The translations under genes were made by a program, and so were the position numbers. From contig NC_135136.1 of NCBI RefSeq assembly GCF_051014445.1, forward strand, positions 22,152,001 through 22,216,000: a stretch of 64,000 nt of DNA, given 5' to 3'. Every line of letters starts with the position of its first letter. Position 1 is the stretch's first letter. Source of the DNA: Colletes latitarsis (Eukaryota > Arthropoda > Insecta > Hymenoptera > Colletidae). This document shows, piece after piece, positions 1 through 9,897 of this stretch. The notes under the pieces are model-generated. The model searched no databases, was not told the origin of the DNA, and saw only the letters and a list, made by a program, of their open reading frames with translations.

Positions 1-6
1 TACACT

Positions 7-183
7 GAAGCAGTCAATAAAACCTGGTTTCGATCAATATTTTAGACGATAACACCGGTTAGGTCTGGGTTAGGTCTGGGTTATGCCCGCATCTGGCTCA
101 TGATTTTGCCTTCTTCGCATACTTGTTGGCCAGATCCTGGGTTTTTTTCGTGTTTGAATCACGTAGTAATGTGGTAACACACT
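7..183 (+). repeat. Representative standard unit (177 bp)
   Basis: This is the first complete unit in the chosen phase. It runs in order through: the gaagcagtcaat start; a TTTCGATCAATATTTTAG A/T-rich stretch; the palindrome ACCGGT; two copies of GGTCTGGGTTA; TGCCCGCATCTGGCTCATGA; GCCTTCTTCGCATACTTG; TTGGCCAGATCCTGGG; a run of seven T; and a CGTGTTTGAATCACG dyad followed by TAGTAATGTGGTAACACACT. It is typical of the commonest class. The 176-bp units mostly lose one A in the dyad (TTTGATCACG) or carry the ACTGTTTCAATC version of this region. The phase is arbitrary because no natural boundary is visible. Confidence 0.93.
57..80 (+). repeat. Internal 11-bp duplication with G-quadruplex potential
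   Basis: GGTTA is followed by two direct copies of GGTCTGGG joined by TTA, so the period is 11 bp (GGTCTGGGTTA). The G runs are spaced GG-TTA-GG-TCT-GGG-TTA-GG-TCT-GGG. This gives five runs of at least two G with three-base loops, which fits a two-layer G-quadruplex. The segment recurs at the same place in most units of the array. Four units have lost one 11-bp copy (2353-2370, 13836-13853, 16299-16316 and near 42109-42122), the expected product of slippage between the copies. Folding is a prediction only. Confidence 0.75.
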
Positions 184-1067
184 GAAGCTGTCAATTAAAC
201 CTGGTTTCGATCAATATTTTAGAGGATAACACCGGTTAGGTCTGGGTTAGGTCTGGGTTATGCCCGCATCTGGCTCATGATTTTGCCTTCTTCGCATACT
301 TGATGGCCAGATCCTCGGTTTTTTCCGTGTTTGATCACGTAGTAATGTGGTAACACACTGAAGCAGTCAATAAAACCTGGTTTCGATCAATATTTTAGAG
401 GATAACACCGGTTACGTCTGGGTTAGTTCTGGGTTATGCCCGCATCTGGGTCATGATTTTGCCTTCTTCGCATACTTGTTGGCCAGATCCTGGGTTTTTT
501 TCGTGTTTGAATCACGTAGTAATGTGGTAATACACTGAAGCAGTCAATTAAACCTGGTTTCGATCAATATTTTAGAGGATAACACCGGTTAGGTCTGGGT
601 TAGGTCTGGGATATGCGAACATCTGGCTTATGCTTTCGCCTTTTTCGCAAACTTGTTGGCCAGATCCTGGGTATTTTCCGTGTTTGAATCACGTAGTAAT
701 GTGGTAACACACTGAAGCAGTCAATTAAACCTGGTTTCGATCAATATTTCAGAGGATAACACCGGTTAGATCTGGGTTAGGTCTGGGTTATGCCCGCATC
801 TGGCTCATGATTTTGCCTTCCTCGCGTACTTGTTGGCCAGATCCTGGGGTTTTTTCGTGTTTGAATCACGTAGTAATGTGGTAACACACTGAAGCAGTCA
901 ATTAAACCTGGTTTCGATCAATATTTTATAGGATAACACCGGCTAGGTCTGGGATAGGTCCGGGATATGCCCGCATCTGACTCATGATTTTGCCTTCTTC
1001 GCATACTTGTTGGCCAGATCCTGGGTTTTTTCCGTGTTTGAATCACGTAGTAATGTGGTAACACACT

Positions 1068-1773
1068 GAAGCTGTCAATTAAACCTGATTTCGATCAATA
1101 TTTTAGAGGATAACACCGGTTAGGTCTGGGTTAGGTCTGGGTTATGCCCGCACCCGGCTCATGATTTTGCCTTCTTCGCATACTTGTTGGCCAGATCTTG
1201 GGTTTTTTTCGTGTTTGAATCACGTAGGAATGTGGTAACACACTGAAGCAGTCAATTAAACCTGGTTCCAAACAATATTTTAGAGGATAACACCGGTTAG
1301 GTCTGGGTTAGGTCCGGGATGTGCCCGCATCTGGCTCATGATTTTGCCTTCTGCGCATACTTGTTGGCCAGATCCTGGGTTTTTTACTGTTTCAATCACG
1401 TAGTAATGTGGTAGTACACTGAAGCAGTCAATTAAACCTGGTTTCGATCAATATTTTAGAGGATAACACCGGTTAGGTCTTGGTTAGGTCTGGGTTATGC
1501 CCGCATCTGGCTCATGATTTTGCCCTCTTCGCATACTTGTTGGCCAGATCCTGGGTTTTTTTCGTGTTTGAATCACGTAGGAATGTGGTAACACACTGAA
1601 GCAGTCAATTAAACCTGGTTCCAAACAATATTTTAGAGGATAACACCGGTTAGGTCCGGGTTAGGTCCGGGATATGCCCGCATCTGGCTCATGATTTTGC
1701 CTTCTTCGCATACTTGTTGGCCAGATCCTCGGTTTTTTCCGTGTTTGATCACGTAGTAATGTGGTAACACACT
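1068..1773 (+). repeat. Four-unit cassette, first copy
   Basis: Four variant units occur in fixed order. Unit 1 (1068) has GCACCCGGCTC, AGATCTTGGG and GTAGGAATG. Unit 2 (1245, 176 bp) has GGTTCCAAACAAT, CCGGGATGTG, TTCTGCGCATAC and TTTACTGTTTCAATC. Unit 3 (1421) has GCCCTCTTCGC and GTAGGAATG. Unit 4 (1598) has GGTTCCAAACAAT with GGTCCGGGTTAGGTCCGGG. This order recurs complete at 3886, 8307, 23846, 38343, 43639, 45583, 56019 and 59734. Truncated or altered copies begin at 29500, 32682, 33566, 36043, 48766, 51596, 53189, 55135 and 58850. Confidence 0.88.
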
Positions 1774-1950
1774 GAAGCAGTCAATAAAACCTGGTTTCGA
1801 TCAATATTTTAGAGGATAACACCGGTTACGTCTGGGTTAGTTCTGGGTTATGCCCGCATCTGGCTCATGATTTTGCCTTCTTCGCATACTTGTTGGCCAG
1901 ATCCTGGGTTTTTTTCGTGTTTGAATCACGTAGTAATGTGGTAATACACT

Positions 1951-3324
1951 GAAGCAGTCAATAAAACCTGGTTTCGATCAATATTATAGAGGATAACACC
2001 GGTTAGGTCTGGGTTAGGTCTGGGTTATGCCCGCATCTGGCTCATGATTTTGCCTTCTTCGCATACTCGTTGGCCAGATCCTGGGTTTTTTTCGTGTTTG
2101 AATCACGTAGCAATGTGGTAATACACTGAAGCAGTCAATAAAACCTGGTTTCGATCAATATTTTAGAGGATAACACCGGTTAGGTCTGGGTTAGGTCTGG
2201 GTTATGCCCGCATCTGGCTCATGATTTTGCCTTCTTCGCATACTTGTTGGCTAGATCCTGGGTTTTTTTCGTTTTTGAATCACGTAGTAATGTGGTAATA
2301 CACTGAAGCAGTCAATTTAACCTGGTTTCGATCAATATTTTAGAGGATAACACCGGTTAGGTCTGGGTTATGCCCGCATCTGGCTCATGATTTTGCCTTC
2401 TTCGCATACTTGTTGGCCAGATCCTGGGTTTTTTTCGTGTTTCAATCACGTAGTAATGTGGTAACACATTGAGGCAGTCTATTAAGCCTGGATTCGGACA
2501 GTATTTTAGATGATAACACCGGTTAGGTCTGGGTTAGGTCTGGGTTATGCCCGCATCTGGCTCATGATTTTGCCTTCTTCGCATACTTGTTGGCCAGATC
2601 CTCGGTTTTTTCCGTGTTTGATCACGTAGTAATGTGGTAACACACTGAAGCAGTCAATAAAACCTGGTTTCGATCAATATTTTAGAGGATAACACCGGTT
2701 AGGTCTGGGTTAGGTCTGGGTTATGCCCGCATCTGGCTCATGATTTTGCCTTCTTCGCATACTTGTTGGCCAGATCCTGGGTTTTTTTCGTGTTTCAATC
2801 ACGTAGTAATGTGGTAACACATTGAGGCAGTCTATTAAACCTGGATTCGGACAGTATTTTAGATGATAACACCGTTTAGGTCTGGGTTAGGTCTGGGTTA
2901 TGCCCGCATCTGGCTCATGATTTTGCCTTCTTCGCATACTTGTTGGCCAGATCCTGGGTTTTTTTCGTGATTGAATCACGTAGTAATGTGGTAATACCCT
3001 GAGGCAGTCAATTAAACCTTGTTTCGATCAATATTTTAGAGGATAACACCGGTTAGGTCTGGGTTAGGTCTGGGATATGCGCCCATCTGGCTTATGCTTT
3101 CGCCTTTTTCGCAAACTTGTTGGCTCGATCCTGGGTTTTTTCCGTGTTTGAATCACGTAGTAATGTTGTACCACACTGAGGCAGTCAATTAAACCTGGAT
3201 TCGGACAGTATTTTAGAGGATAACACCGGTTAGGTCTGGGTTAGGTCTGGGTTATGCCCGCATCTGGCTCATGATTTTGCCTTCTTCGCATACTTGTTGG
3301 CCAGATCCTGGGTTTTTTTCGTGT
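1951..3324 (+). repeat. Block B, first copy
   Basis: This block follows block A directly. Its markers are TACTCGTTGG near 2068, CTAGATCC near 2251, AATTTAACC near 2311, and the ATTGAGGCAG...GGATTCGGACAG units at 2471 and 2824. It ends with GTACCACACTGAGG just before 3178. It matches 5654-7038. The shift is 3703 bp up to the unit at 2353 and 3714 bp after it, because that unit lacks one 11-bp GGTCTGGGTTA copy that the second block retains. Confidence 0.88.
2471..3177 (+). repeat. GAGGCAG / GGATTCGGACAG unit subfamily, first cluster
   Basis: Units starting at 2471, 2824 and 3178 share ATTGAGGCAGTCTATTAA(G/A)CC or a near form, and GGATTCGGACAGTATTTTAGATG, in place of the standard GGTTTCGATCAATATTTTAGAGG. 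Further members are at 5123, 6185, 6538, 6892, 9544, 25966, 26319, 28263 and 28617. None was seen from 10 to 25.9 kb or beyond 29 kb. The change replaces most of the A/T-rich left third of the unit, so this is the most diverged left half in the array. Confidence 0.8.
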
Positions 3325-4768
3325 TTGAATCACGTAGTAATGTGGTAATACACTGAAGCAGTCAATTAAACCTGGTTTCGATCAATATTTTAGAGGATAA
3401 CACCGGTTAGGTCTGGGTTAGGTCTGGGATATGCGAACATCTGGCTTATGCTTTCGCCTTTTTCGCAAACTTGTTGGCCAGATCCTGGGTATTTTCCGTG
3501 TTTGAATCACGTAGTAATGTGGTAACACACTGAAGCAGTCAATTAAACCTGGTTTCGATCAATATTTCAGAGGATAACACCGGTTAGGTCTGGGTTAGGT
3601 CTGGGTTATGCCCGCATCTGGCTCATGATTTTGCCTTCCTCGCGTACTTGTTGGCCAGATCCTGGGGTTTTTTCGTGTTTGAATCACGTAGTAATGTGGT
3701 AACACACTGAAGCAGTCAATTAAACCTGGTTTCGATCAATATTTTATAGGATAACACCGGCTAGGTCTGGGATAGGTCCGGGATATGCCCGCATCTGGCT
3801 CATGATTTTGCCTTCTTCGCATACTTGTTGGCCAGATCCTGGGTTTTTTCCGTGTTTGAATCACGTAGTAATGTGGTAACACACTGAAGCTGTCAATTAA
3901 ACCTGATTTCGATCAATATTTTAGAGGATAACACCGGTTAGGTCTGGGTTAGGTCTGGGTTATGCCCGCACCCGGCTCATGATTTTGCCTTCTTCGCATA
4001 CTTGTTGGCCAGATCTTGGGTTTTTTTCGTGTTTGAATCACGTAGGAATGTGGTAACACACTGAAGCAGTCAATTAAACCTGGTTCCAAACAATATTTTA
4101 GAGGATAACACCGGTTAGGTCTGGGTTAGGTCCGGGATGTGCCCGCATCTGGCTCATGATTTTGCCTTTTGCGCATACTTGTTGGCCAGATCCTGGGTTT
4201 TTTACTGTTTCAATCACGTAGTAATGTGGTAGTACACTGAAGCAGTCAATTAAACCTGGTTTCGATCAATATTTTAGAGGATAACACCGGTTAGGTCTTG
4301 GTTAGGTCTGGGTTATGCCCGCATCTGGCTCATGATTTTGCCCTCTTCGCATACTTGTTGGCCAGATCCTGGGTTTTTTTCGTGTTTGAATCACGTAGGA
4401 ATGTGGTAACACACTGAAGCAGTCAATTAAACCTGGTTCCAAACAATATTTTAGAGGATAACACCGGTTAGGTCCGGGTTAGGTCCGGGATATGCCCGCA
4501 TCTGGCTCATGATTTTGCCTTCTTCGCATACTTGTTGGCCAGATCCTCGGTTTTTTCCGTGTTTGATCACGTAGTAATGTGGTAACACACTGAAGCAGTC
4601 AATAAAACCTGGTTTCGATCAATATTTTAGAGGATAACACCGGTTACGTCTGGGTTAGTTCTGGGTTATGCCCGCATCTGGCTCATGATTTTGCCTTCTT
4701 CGCATACTTGTTGGCCAGATCCTGGGTTTTTTTCGTGTTTGAATCACGTAGTAATGTGGTAATACACT
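3258..4768 (+). repeat. Block A, second partial copy
   Basis: This segment matches about 440-1950 at a constant shift of 2818 bp. Checked markers are GCGAACATC (3430s), CCTCGCG, TTTATAGG, GCACCCGG at 3968 (1150 in the first copy) and ACGTCTGG after 4592. One visible difference is TTTTGCGCATAC near 4167 where the first copy has TTCTGCGCATAC. The first two units of block A are absent. The 2818-bp spacing equals 16 units. Confidence 0.88.
3886..4591 (+). repeat. Four-unit cassette, copy in second block A
   Basis: All four units are present. Unit 2 reads TTTTGCGCATAC, a single change from the first copy. Unit 4 ends with CCTCGGTTTTTTCCG and TTTGATCACG as in the first copy, which gives 706 bp. 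Confidence 0.87.
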
Positions 4769-5653
4769 GAAGCAGTCAATTAAACCTGGTTTCGATCAAT
4801 ATTTTAGAGGATAACACCGGTTAGGTCTGGGTTAGGTCTGGGTTATGCCCGCATCTGGCTCATGATTTTGCCTTCTTCGCATACTTGTTGGCTAGATTCA
4901 GGGTTTTTTTCGTGTTTGAATCACGTAGTAATGTGGTAATACACTGAAGCAGTCAATTTAACCTGGTTTCGATCAATATTTTAGAGGATAACACCGGTTA
5001 GGTCTGGGTTAGGTCTGGGTTATGCCCGCATCTGGCTCATGATTTTGCCTTCTTCGCATACTTGTTGGCCAGATCCTGGGTTTTTTTCGTGTTTCAATCA
5101 CGTAGTAATGTGGTAACACATTGCGGCAGTCTATTAAACCTGGATTCGGACAGTATTTTAGATGATAACACCGGTCAGGTCTGGGTTAGGTCTGGGTTAT
5201 GCCCGCATCTGGCTCATGATTTTGCCTTCTTCGCATACTTGTTGGCCAGATCCTGGGTTTTTTTCGTGATTGAATCACGTAGTAATGTGGTAATACACTG
5301 AGGCAGTCAATTAAACCTTGTTTCGATCAATATTTTAGAGGATAACACCGGTTAGGTCTGGGTTAGGTCTGGGTTATGCCCGCATCTGGCTCATGATTTT
5401 GCCTTCTTCGCATACTTGTTGGCCAGATCCTGGGTTTTTTTCGTGTTTGAATCACGTAGTAATGTGGTAATACACTGAAGCAGTCAATTAAACCTGGTTT
5501 CGATCAATATTTTAGAGGATAACACAGGTTAGGTCTGGGTTAGGGCTGGGTTATGCCCGCATCTGGCTCATGATTTTGTCTTCTTCGCATACATGTTGGC
5601 CAGATCCTGGGTTTTTTTCGTGTTTGAATCACGTAGTAATGTGGTAATACACT
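4769..5653 (+). repeat. Diverged block-B-like segment
   Basis: These five units carry block B markers in modified form. They include CTAGATTCAGGG near 4892, AATTTAACC in the next unit, ATTGCGGCAG at 5123 followed by GGATTCGGACAG, and ACCGGTCAGG near 5173. The last unit has ACACAGGTTAGG with TTAGGGCTGGG and TTGTCTTCTTCGCATACATG. That combination returns near 19.8, 21.75, 22.8, 25.3 and 27.6 kb, so this unit class was later carried to other parts of the array. Confidence 0.78.
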
Positions 5654-7038
5654 GAAGCAGTCAATAAAACCTGGTTTCGATCAATATTTTAGAGGATAAC
5701 ACCGGTTAGGTCTGGCTTAGGTCTGGGTTATGCCCGCATCTGGCTCATGATTTTGCCTTCTTCGCATACTCGTTGGCCAGATCCTGGGTTTTTTTCGTGT
5801 TTGAATCACGTAGCAATGTGGTAATACACTGAAGCAGTCAATAAAACCTGGTTTCGATCAATATTTTAGAGGATAACACCGGTTAGGTCTGGGTTAGGTC
5901 TGGGTTATGCCCGCATCTGGCTCATGATTTTGCCTTCTTCGCATACTTGTTGGCTAGATCCTGGGTTTTTTTCGTTTTTGAATCACGTAGTAATGTGGTA
6001 ATACACTGAAGCAGTCAATTTAACCTGGTTTCGATCAATATTTTAGAGGATAACACCGGTTAGGTCTGGGTTAGGTCTGGGTTATGCCCGCATCTGGCTC
6101 ATGATTTTGCCTTCTTCGCATACTTGTTGGCCAGATCCTGGGTTTTTTTCGTGTTTCAATCACGTAGTAATGTGGTAACACATTGAGGCAGTCTATTAAG
6201 CCTGGATTCGGACAGTATTTTAGATGATAACACCGGTTAGGTCTGGGTTAGGTCTGGGTTATGCCCGCATCTGGCTCATGATTTTGCCTTCTTCGCATAC
6301 TTGTTGGCCAGATCCTCGGTTTTTTCCGTGTTTGATCACGTAGTAATGTGGTAACACACTGAAGCAGTCAATAAAACCTGGTTTCGATCAATATTTTAGA
6401 GGATAACACCGGTTAGGTCTGGGTTAGGTCTGGGTTATGCCCGCATCTGGCTCATGATTTTGCCTTCTTCGCATACTTGTTGGCCAGATCCTGGGTTTTT
6501 TTCGTGTTTCAATCACGTAGTAATGTGGTAACACATTGAGGCAGTCTATTAAACCTGGATTCGGACAGTATTTTAGATGATAACACCGTTTAGGTCTGGG
6601 TTAGGTCTGGGTTATGCCCGCATCTGGCTCATGATTTTGCCTTCTTCGCATACTTGTTGGCCAGATCCTGGGTTTTTTTCGTGATTGAATCACGTAGTAA
6701 TGTGGTAATACCCTGAGGCAGTCAATTAAACCTTGTTTCGATCAATATTTTAGAGGATAACACCGGTTAGGTCTGGGTTAGGTCTGGGATATGCGCCCAT
6801 CTGGCTTATGCTTTCGCCTTTTTCGCAAACTTGTTGGCTCGATCCTGGGTTTTTTCCGTGTTTGAATCACGTAGTAATGTTGTACCACACTGAGGCAGTC
6901 AATTAAACCTGGATTCGGACAGTATTTTAGAGGATAACACCGGTTAGGTCTGGGTTAGGTCTGGGTTATGCCCGCATCTGGCTCATGATTTTGCCTTCTT
7001 CGCATACTTGTTGGCCAGATCCTGGGTTTTTTTCGTGT
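5654..7038 (+). repeat. Block B, second copy
   Basis: This segment is near-identical to 1951-3324 at every marker checked: TACTCGTTGG at 5771, CTAGATCC at 5954, AATTTAACC at 6014, ATTGAGG at 6182, ACCGTTTAGG at 6585 and TAATACCCTGAGG near 6710. It retains the 11-bp motif copy lost near 2353. Units with ATTGAGGCAGTCTATTAAGCC lie at 6185 and 6538. Units with the TTGTACCACACTGAGG junction lie at 6892. Confidence 0.88.
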
Positions 7039-7239
7039 TTCAATCACGTAGTAATGTGGTAACACACTGAGGCAGTCTATTAAGCCTGGATTCGATCAAT
7101 ATTTTAGAGGATAACACAGGTTAGGTCTGGGTTAGGTCTGGGTTATGCCCGCATCTGGCTCATGATTTTGCCTTCTTGGCATACTTGTTGGCCAGATCCT
7201 GGGTTTTTTTCGTGTTTGAATCACGTAGTAATGTGGTAA
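7039..7239 (+). repeat. Junction unit between block B and block A copies
   Basis: This is just over one unit of array sequence that joins the second block B to the third block A. It carries GAGGCAGTCTATTAAGCC with GGATTCGATCAAT, so the left half is block-B type and the right half is standard. It also has ACACAGGTTAGG and a private TTCTTGGCATAC. The mixture suggests a crossover inside the unit. Confidence 0.65.
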
Positions 7240-9189
7240 TACACTGAAGCAGTCAATAAAACCTGGTTTCGATCAATATTTTAGACGATAACACCGGTTA
7301 GGTCTGGGTTAGGTCTGGGTTATGCCCGCATCTGGCTCATGATTTTGCCTTCTTCGCATACTTGTTGGCCAGATCCTGGGTTTTTTTCGTGTTTGAATCA
7401 CGTAGTAATGTGGTAACACACTGAAGCTGTCAATTAAACCTGGTTTCGATCAATATTTTAGAGGATAACACCGGTTAGGTCTGGGTTAGGTCTGGGTTAT
7501 GCCCGCATCTGGCTCATGATTTTGCCTTCTTCGCATACTTGTTGGCCAGATCCTCGGTTTTTTCCGTGTTTGATCACGTAGTAATGTGGTAACACACTGA
7601 AGCAGTCAATAAAACCTGGTTTCGATCAATATTTTAGAGGATAACACCGGTTACGTCTGGGTTAGTTCTGGGTTATGCCCGCATCTGGCTCATGATTTTG
7701 CCTTCTTCGCATACTTGTTGGCCAGATCCTGGGTTTTTTTCGTGTTTGAATCACGTAGTAATGTGGTAATACACTGAAGCAGTCAATTAAACCTGGTTTC
7801 GATCAATATTTTAGAGGATAACACCGGTTAGGTCTGGGTTAGGTCTGGGATATGCGAACATCTGGCTTATGCTTTCGCCTTTTTCGCAAACTTGTTGGCC
7901 AGATCCTGGGTATTTTCCGTGTTTGAATCACGTAGTAATGTGGTAACACACTGAAGCAGTCAATTAAACCTGGTTTCGATCAATATTTCAGAGGATAACA
8001 CCGGTTAGGTCTGGGTTAGGTCTGGGTTATGCCCGCATCTGGCTCATGATTTTGCCTTCCTCGCGTACTTGTTGGCCAGATCCTGGGGTTTTTTCGTGTT
8101 TGAATCACGTAGTAATGTGGTAACACACTGAAGCAGTCAATTAAACCTGGTTTCGATCAATATTTTATAGGATAACACCGGCTAGGTCTGGGATAGGTCC
8201 GGGATATGCCCGCATCTGGCTCATGATTTTGCCTTCTTCGCATACTTGTTGGCCAGATCCTGGGTTTTTTCCGTGTTTGAATCACGTAGTAATGTGGTAA
8301 CACACTGAAGCTGTCAATTAAACCTGATTTCGATCAATATTTTAGAGGATAACACCGGTTAGGTCTGGGTTAGGTCTGGGTTATGCCCGCACCCGGCTCA
8401 TGATTTTGCCTTCTTCGCATACTTGTTGGCCAGATCTTGGGTTTTTTTCGTGTTTGAATCACGTAGGAATGTGGTAACACACTGAAGCAGTCAATTAAAC
8501 CTGGTTCCAAACAATATTTTAGAGGATAACACCGGTTAGGTCTGGGTTAGGTCCGGGATGTGCCCGCATCTGGCTCATGATTTTGCCTTCTGCGCATACT
8601 TGTTGGCCAGATCCTGGGTTTTTTACTGTTTCAATCACGTAGTAATGTGGTAGTACACTGAAGCAGTCAATTAAACCTGGTTTCGATCAATATTTTAGAG
8701 GATAACACCGGTTAGGTCTTGGTTAGGTCTGCGTTATGCCCGCATCTGGCTCATGATTTTGCCCTCTTCGCATGCTTGTTGGCCAGATCCTGGGTTTTTT
8801 TCGTGTTTGAATCACGTAGGAATGTGGTAACACACTGAAGCAGTCAATTAAATCTGGTTCCAAACAATATTTTAGAGGATAACACCGGTTAGGTCCGGGT
8901 TAGGTCCGGGATATGCCCGCATCTGGCTCATGATTTTGCCTTCTTCGCATACTTGTTGGCCAGATCCTCGGTTTTTTCCGTGTTTGATCACGTAGTAATG
9001 TGGTAACACACTGAAGCAGTCAATAAAACCTGGTTTCGATCAATATTTTAGAGGATAACACCGGTTACGTCTGGGTTAGTTCTGGGTTATGCCCGCATCT
9101 GGCTCATGATTTTGCCTTCTTCGCATACTTGTTGGCCAGATCCTGGGTTTTTTTCGTGTTTGAATCACGTAGTAATGTGGTAATACACT
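7240..9189 (+). repeat. Block A, third copy (full length)
   Basis: This segment aligns to 1-1950 with a constant shift of 7239 bp, including the unit starts 9013 against 1774. Private changes include GTCTGCGTTATG near 8730, GCATGCTTGTTGG near 8771 and AATCTGGTTCC near 8850. Differences are few over 1.95 kb, so this copy and the first share a recent origin. Past 9189 the match ends because the left edge of block B is missing here. Confidence 0.9.
8307..9012 (+). repeat. Four-unit cassette, copy in third block A
   Basis: All four units are present. Unit 3 carries GTCTGCGTTATG and GCATGCTTG, and unit 4 reads AATCTGGTTCC. These changes are not seen in the other complete copies. Confidence 0.87.
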
Positions 9190-9897
9190 GAAGCAGTCAA
9201 TTAAACCTGGTTTCGATCAATATTTTAGAGGATAACACCGGTTAGGTCTGGGTTAGGTCTGGGTTATGCCCGCATCTGGCTCATGATTTTGCCTTCTTCG
9301 CATACTTGTTGGCTAGATCCTGGGTTTTTTTCGTGATTGAATCACGTAGTAATGTGGTAATACACTGAGGCAGTCAGTTAAACCTTGTTTCGATCAATAT
9401 TTTAGAGGATAACACCGGTTAGGTCTGGGTTAGGTCTGGGATATGCGCCCATCTGGCTTATGCTTTCGCCTTTTTCGCAAACTTGTTGGCTAGATCCTGG
9501 GTTTTTTCCGTGTTTGCATCACGTAGTAATGTTGTACCACACTGAGGCAGTCAATTAAACCTGGATTCGGACAGTATTTTAGAGGATAAAACCGGTTAGG
9601 TCTGGGTTAGGTCTGGGTTATGCCCGCATCTGGCTCATGATTTTGCCTTCTTCGCATACTTGTTGGCCAGATCCTGGGTTTTTTTCGTGTTTCAATCACG
9701 TAGTAATGTGGTAACACACTGAGGCAGTCTATTAAGCCTGGATTCGATCAATATTTTAGAGGATAACACCGGTTAGGTCTGGGTTAGGTCTGGGTTATGC
9801 CCGCATCTGGCTCATGATTTTGCCTTCTTCGCATACTTGTTTGCCAGATCCTGGGTTTTTTTCGTGTTTGAATCACGTAGTAATGTGGTAATACACT
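9190..9897 (+). repeat. Shortened block B remnant
   Basis: Four units keep only the right part of block B. There is a standard unit with CTAGATCC, then CGTGATTGAATCACG with GAGGCAGTCAGTTAAACC, then GCGCCCATCTGGC with TTTGCATCACG and GTACCACACTGAGG. The last shows GATAAAACCGG and GAGGCAGTCTATTAAGCC. The left part of block B, with TACTCGTTGG and ACCGTTTAGG, is absent. This is what an unequal exchange with deletion would leave. Confidence 0.75.

Larger units (their letters stand above)
1..1950 (+). repeat. Block A, first copy (11 units)
   Basis: This block is defined by an ordered run of variant units. The order is GACGATAAC (unit at 7), GCTGTC with CCTCGG (184), ACGTCTGGGTTAGTTCTGG (360), GCGAACATC (537), CCTCGCGTAC (714), TTTATAGG with GGTCCGGG (891), then the four-unit cassette from 1068 and an ACGTCTGG unit at 1774. 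The whole run recurs with a constant shift of 7239 bp at 7240-9189. The part from about 440 recurs with a shift of 2818 bp at 3258-4768. A constant shift over more than ten units shows duplication as a block. Confidence 0.9.

Noticed and set aside
57..80. Telomeric repeat
   Set aside because: GGTTAGGTCTGGG contains TTAGG but the 11-bp period is not TTAGGG, TTTAGGG or TTAGG, and only two copies occur per 177-bp unit. It is an internal part of the satellite.
91..107. Possible CENP-B box on the minus strand (CCCGCATCTGGCTCATG)
   Set aside because: It matches the CCCG..T start of the reversed box, but the required CGAA is CTCA, so two of nine core positions fail. Variants with GCACCCGG lose the T as well. 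There is not enough to call it.
123..152. Promoter or terminator signal in the GGG plus T-run region
   Set aside because: The T run follows a GGG but no stable GC stem precedes it, and it recurs in every unit of a satellite with no gene nearby.
5062..5301. Plus-strand open frame of 79 codons
   Set aside because: It starts at TTG inside the conserved CTTGTTGGCCAG of the unit, runs through one unit and into the next, and carries a repeated ARSWVFFV peptide. It is satellite sequence, not a gene.
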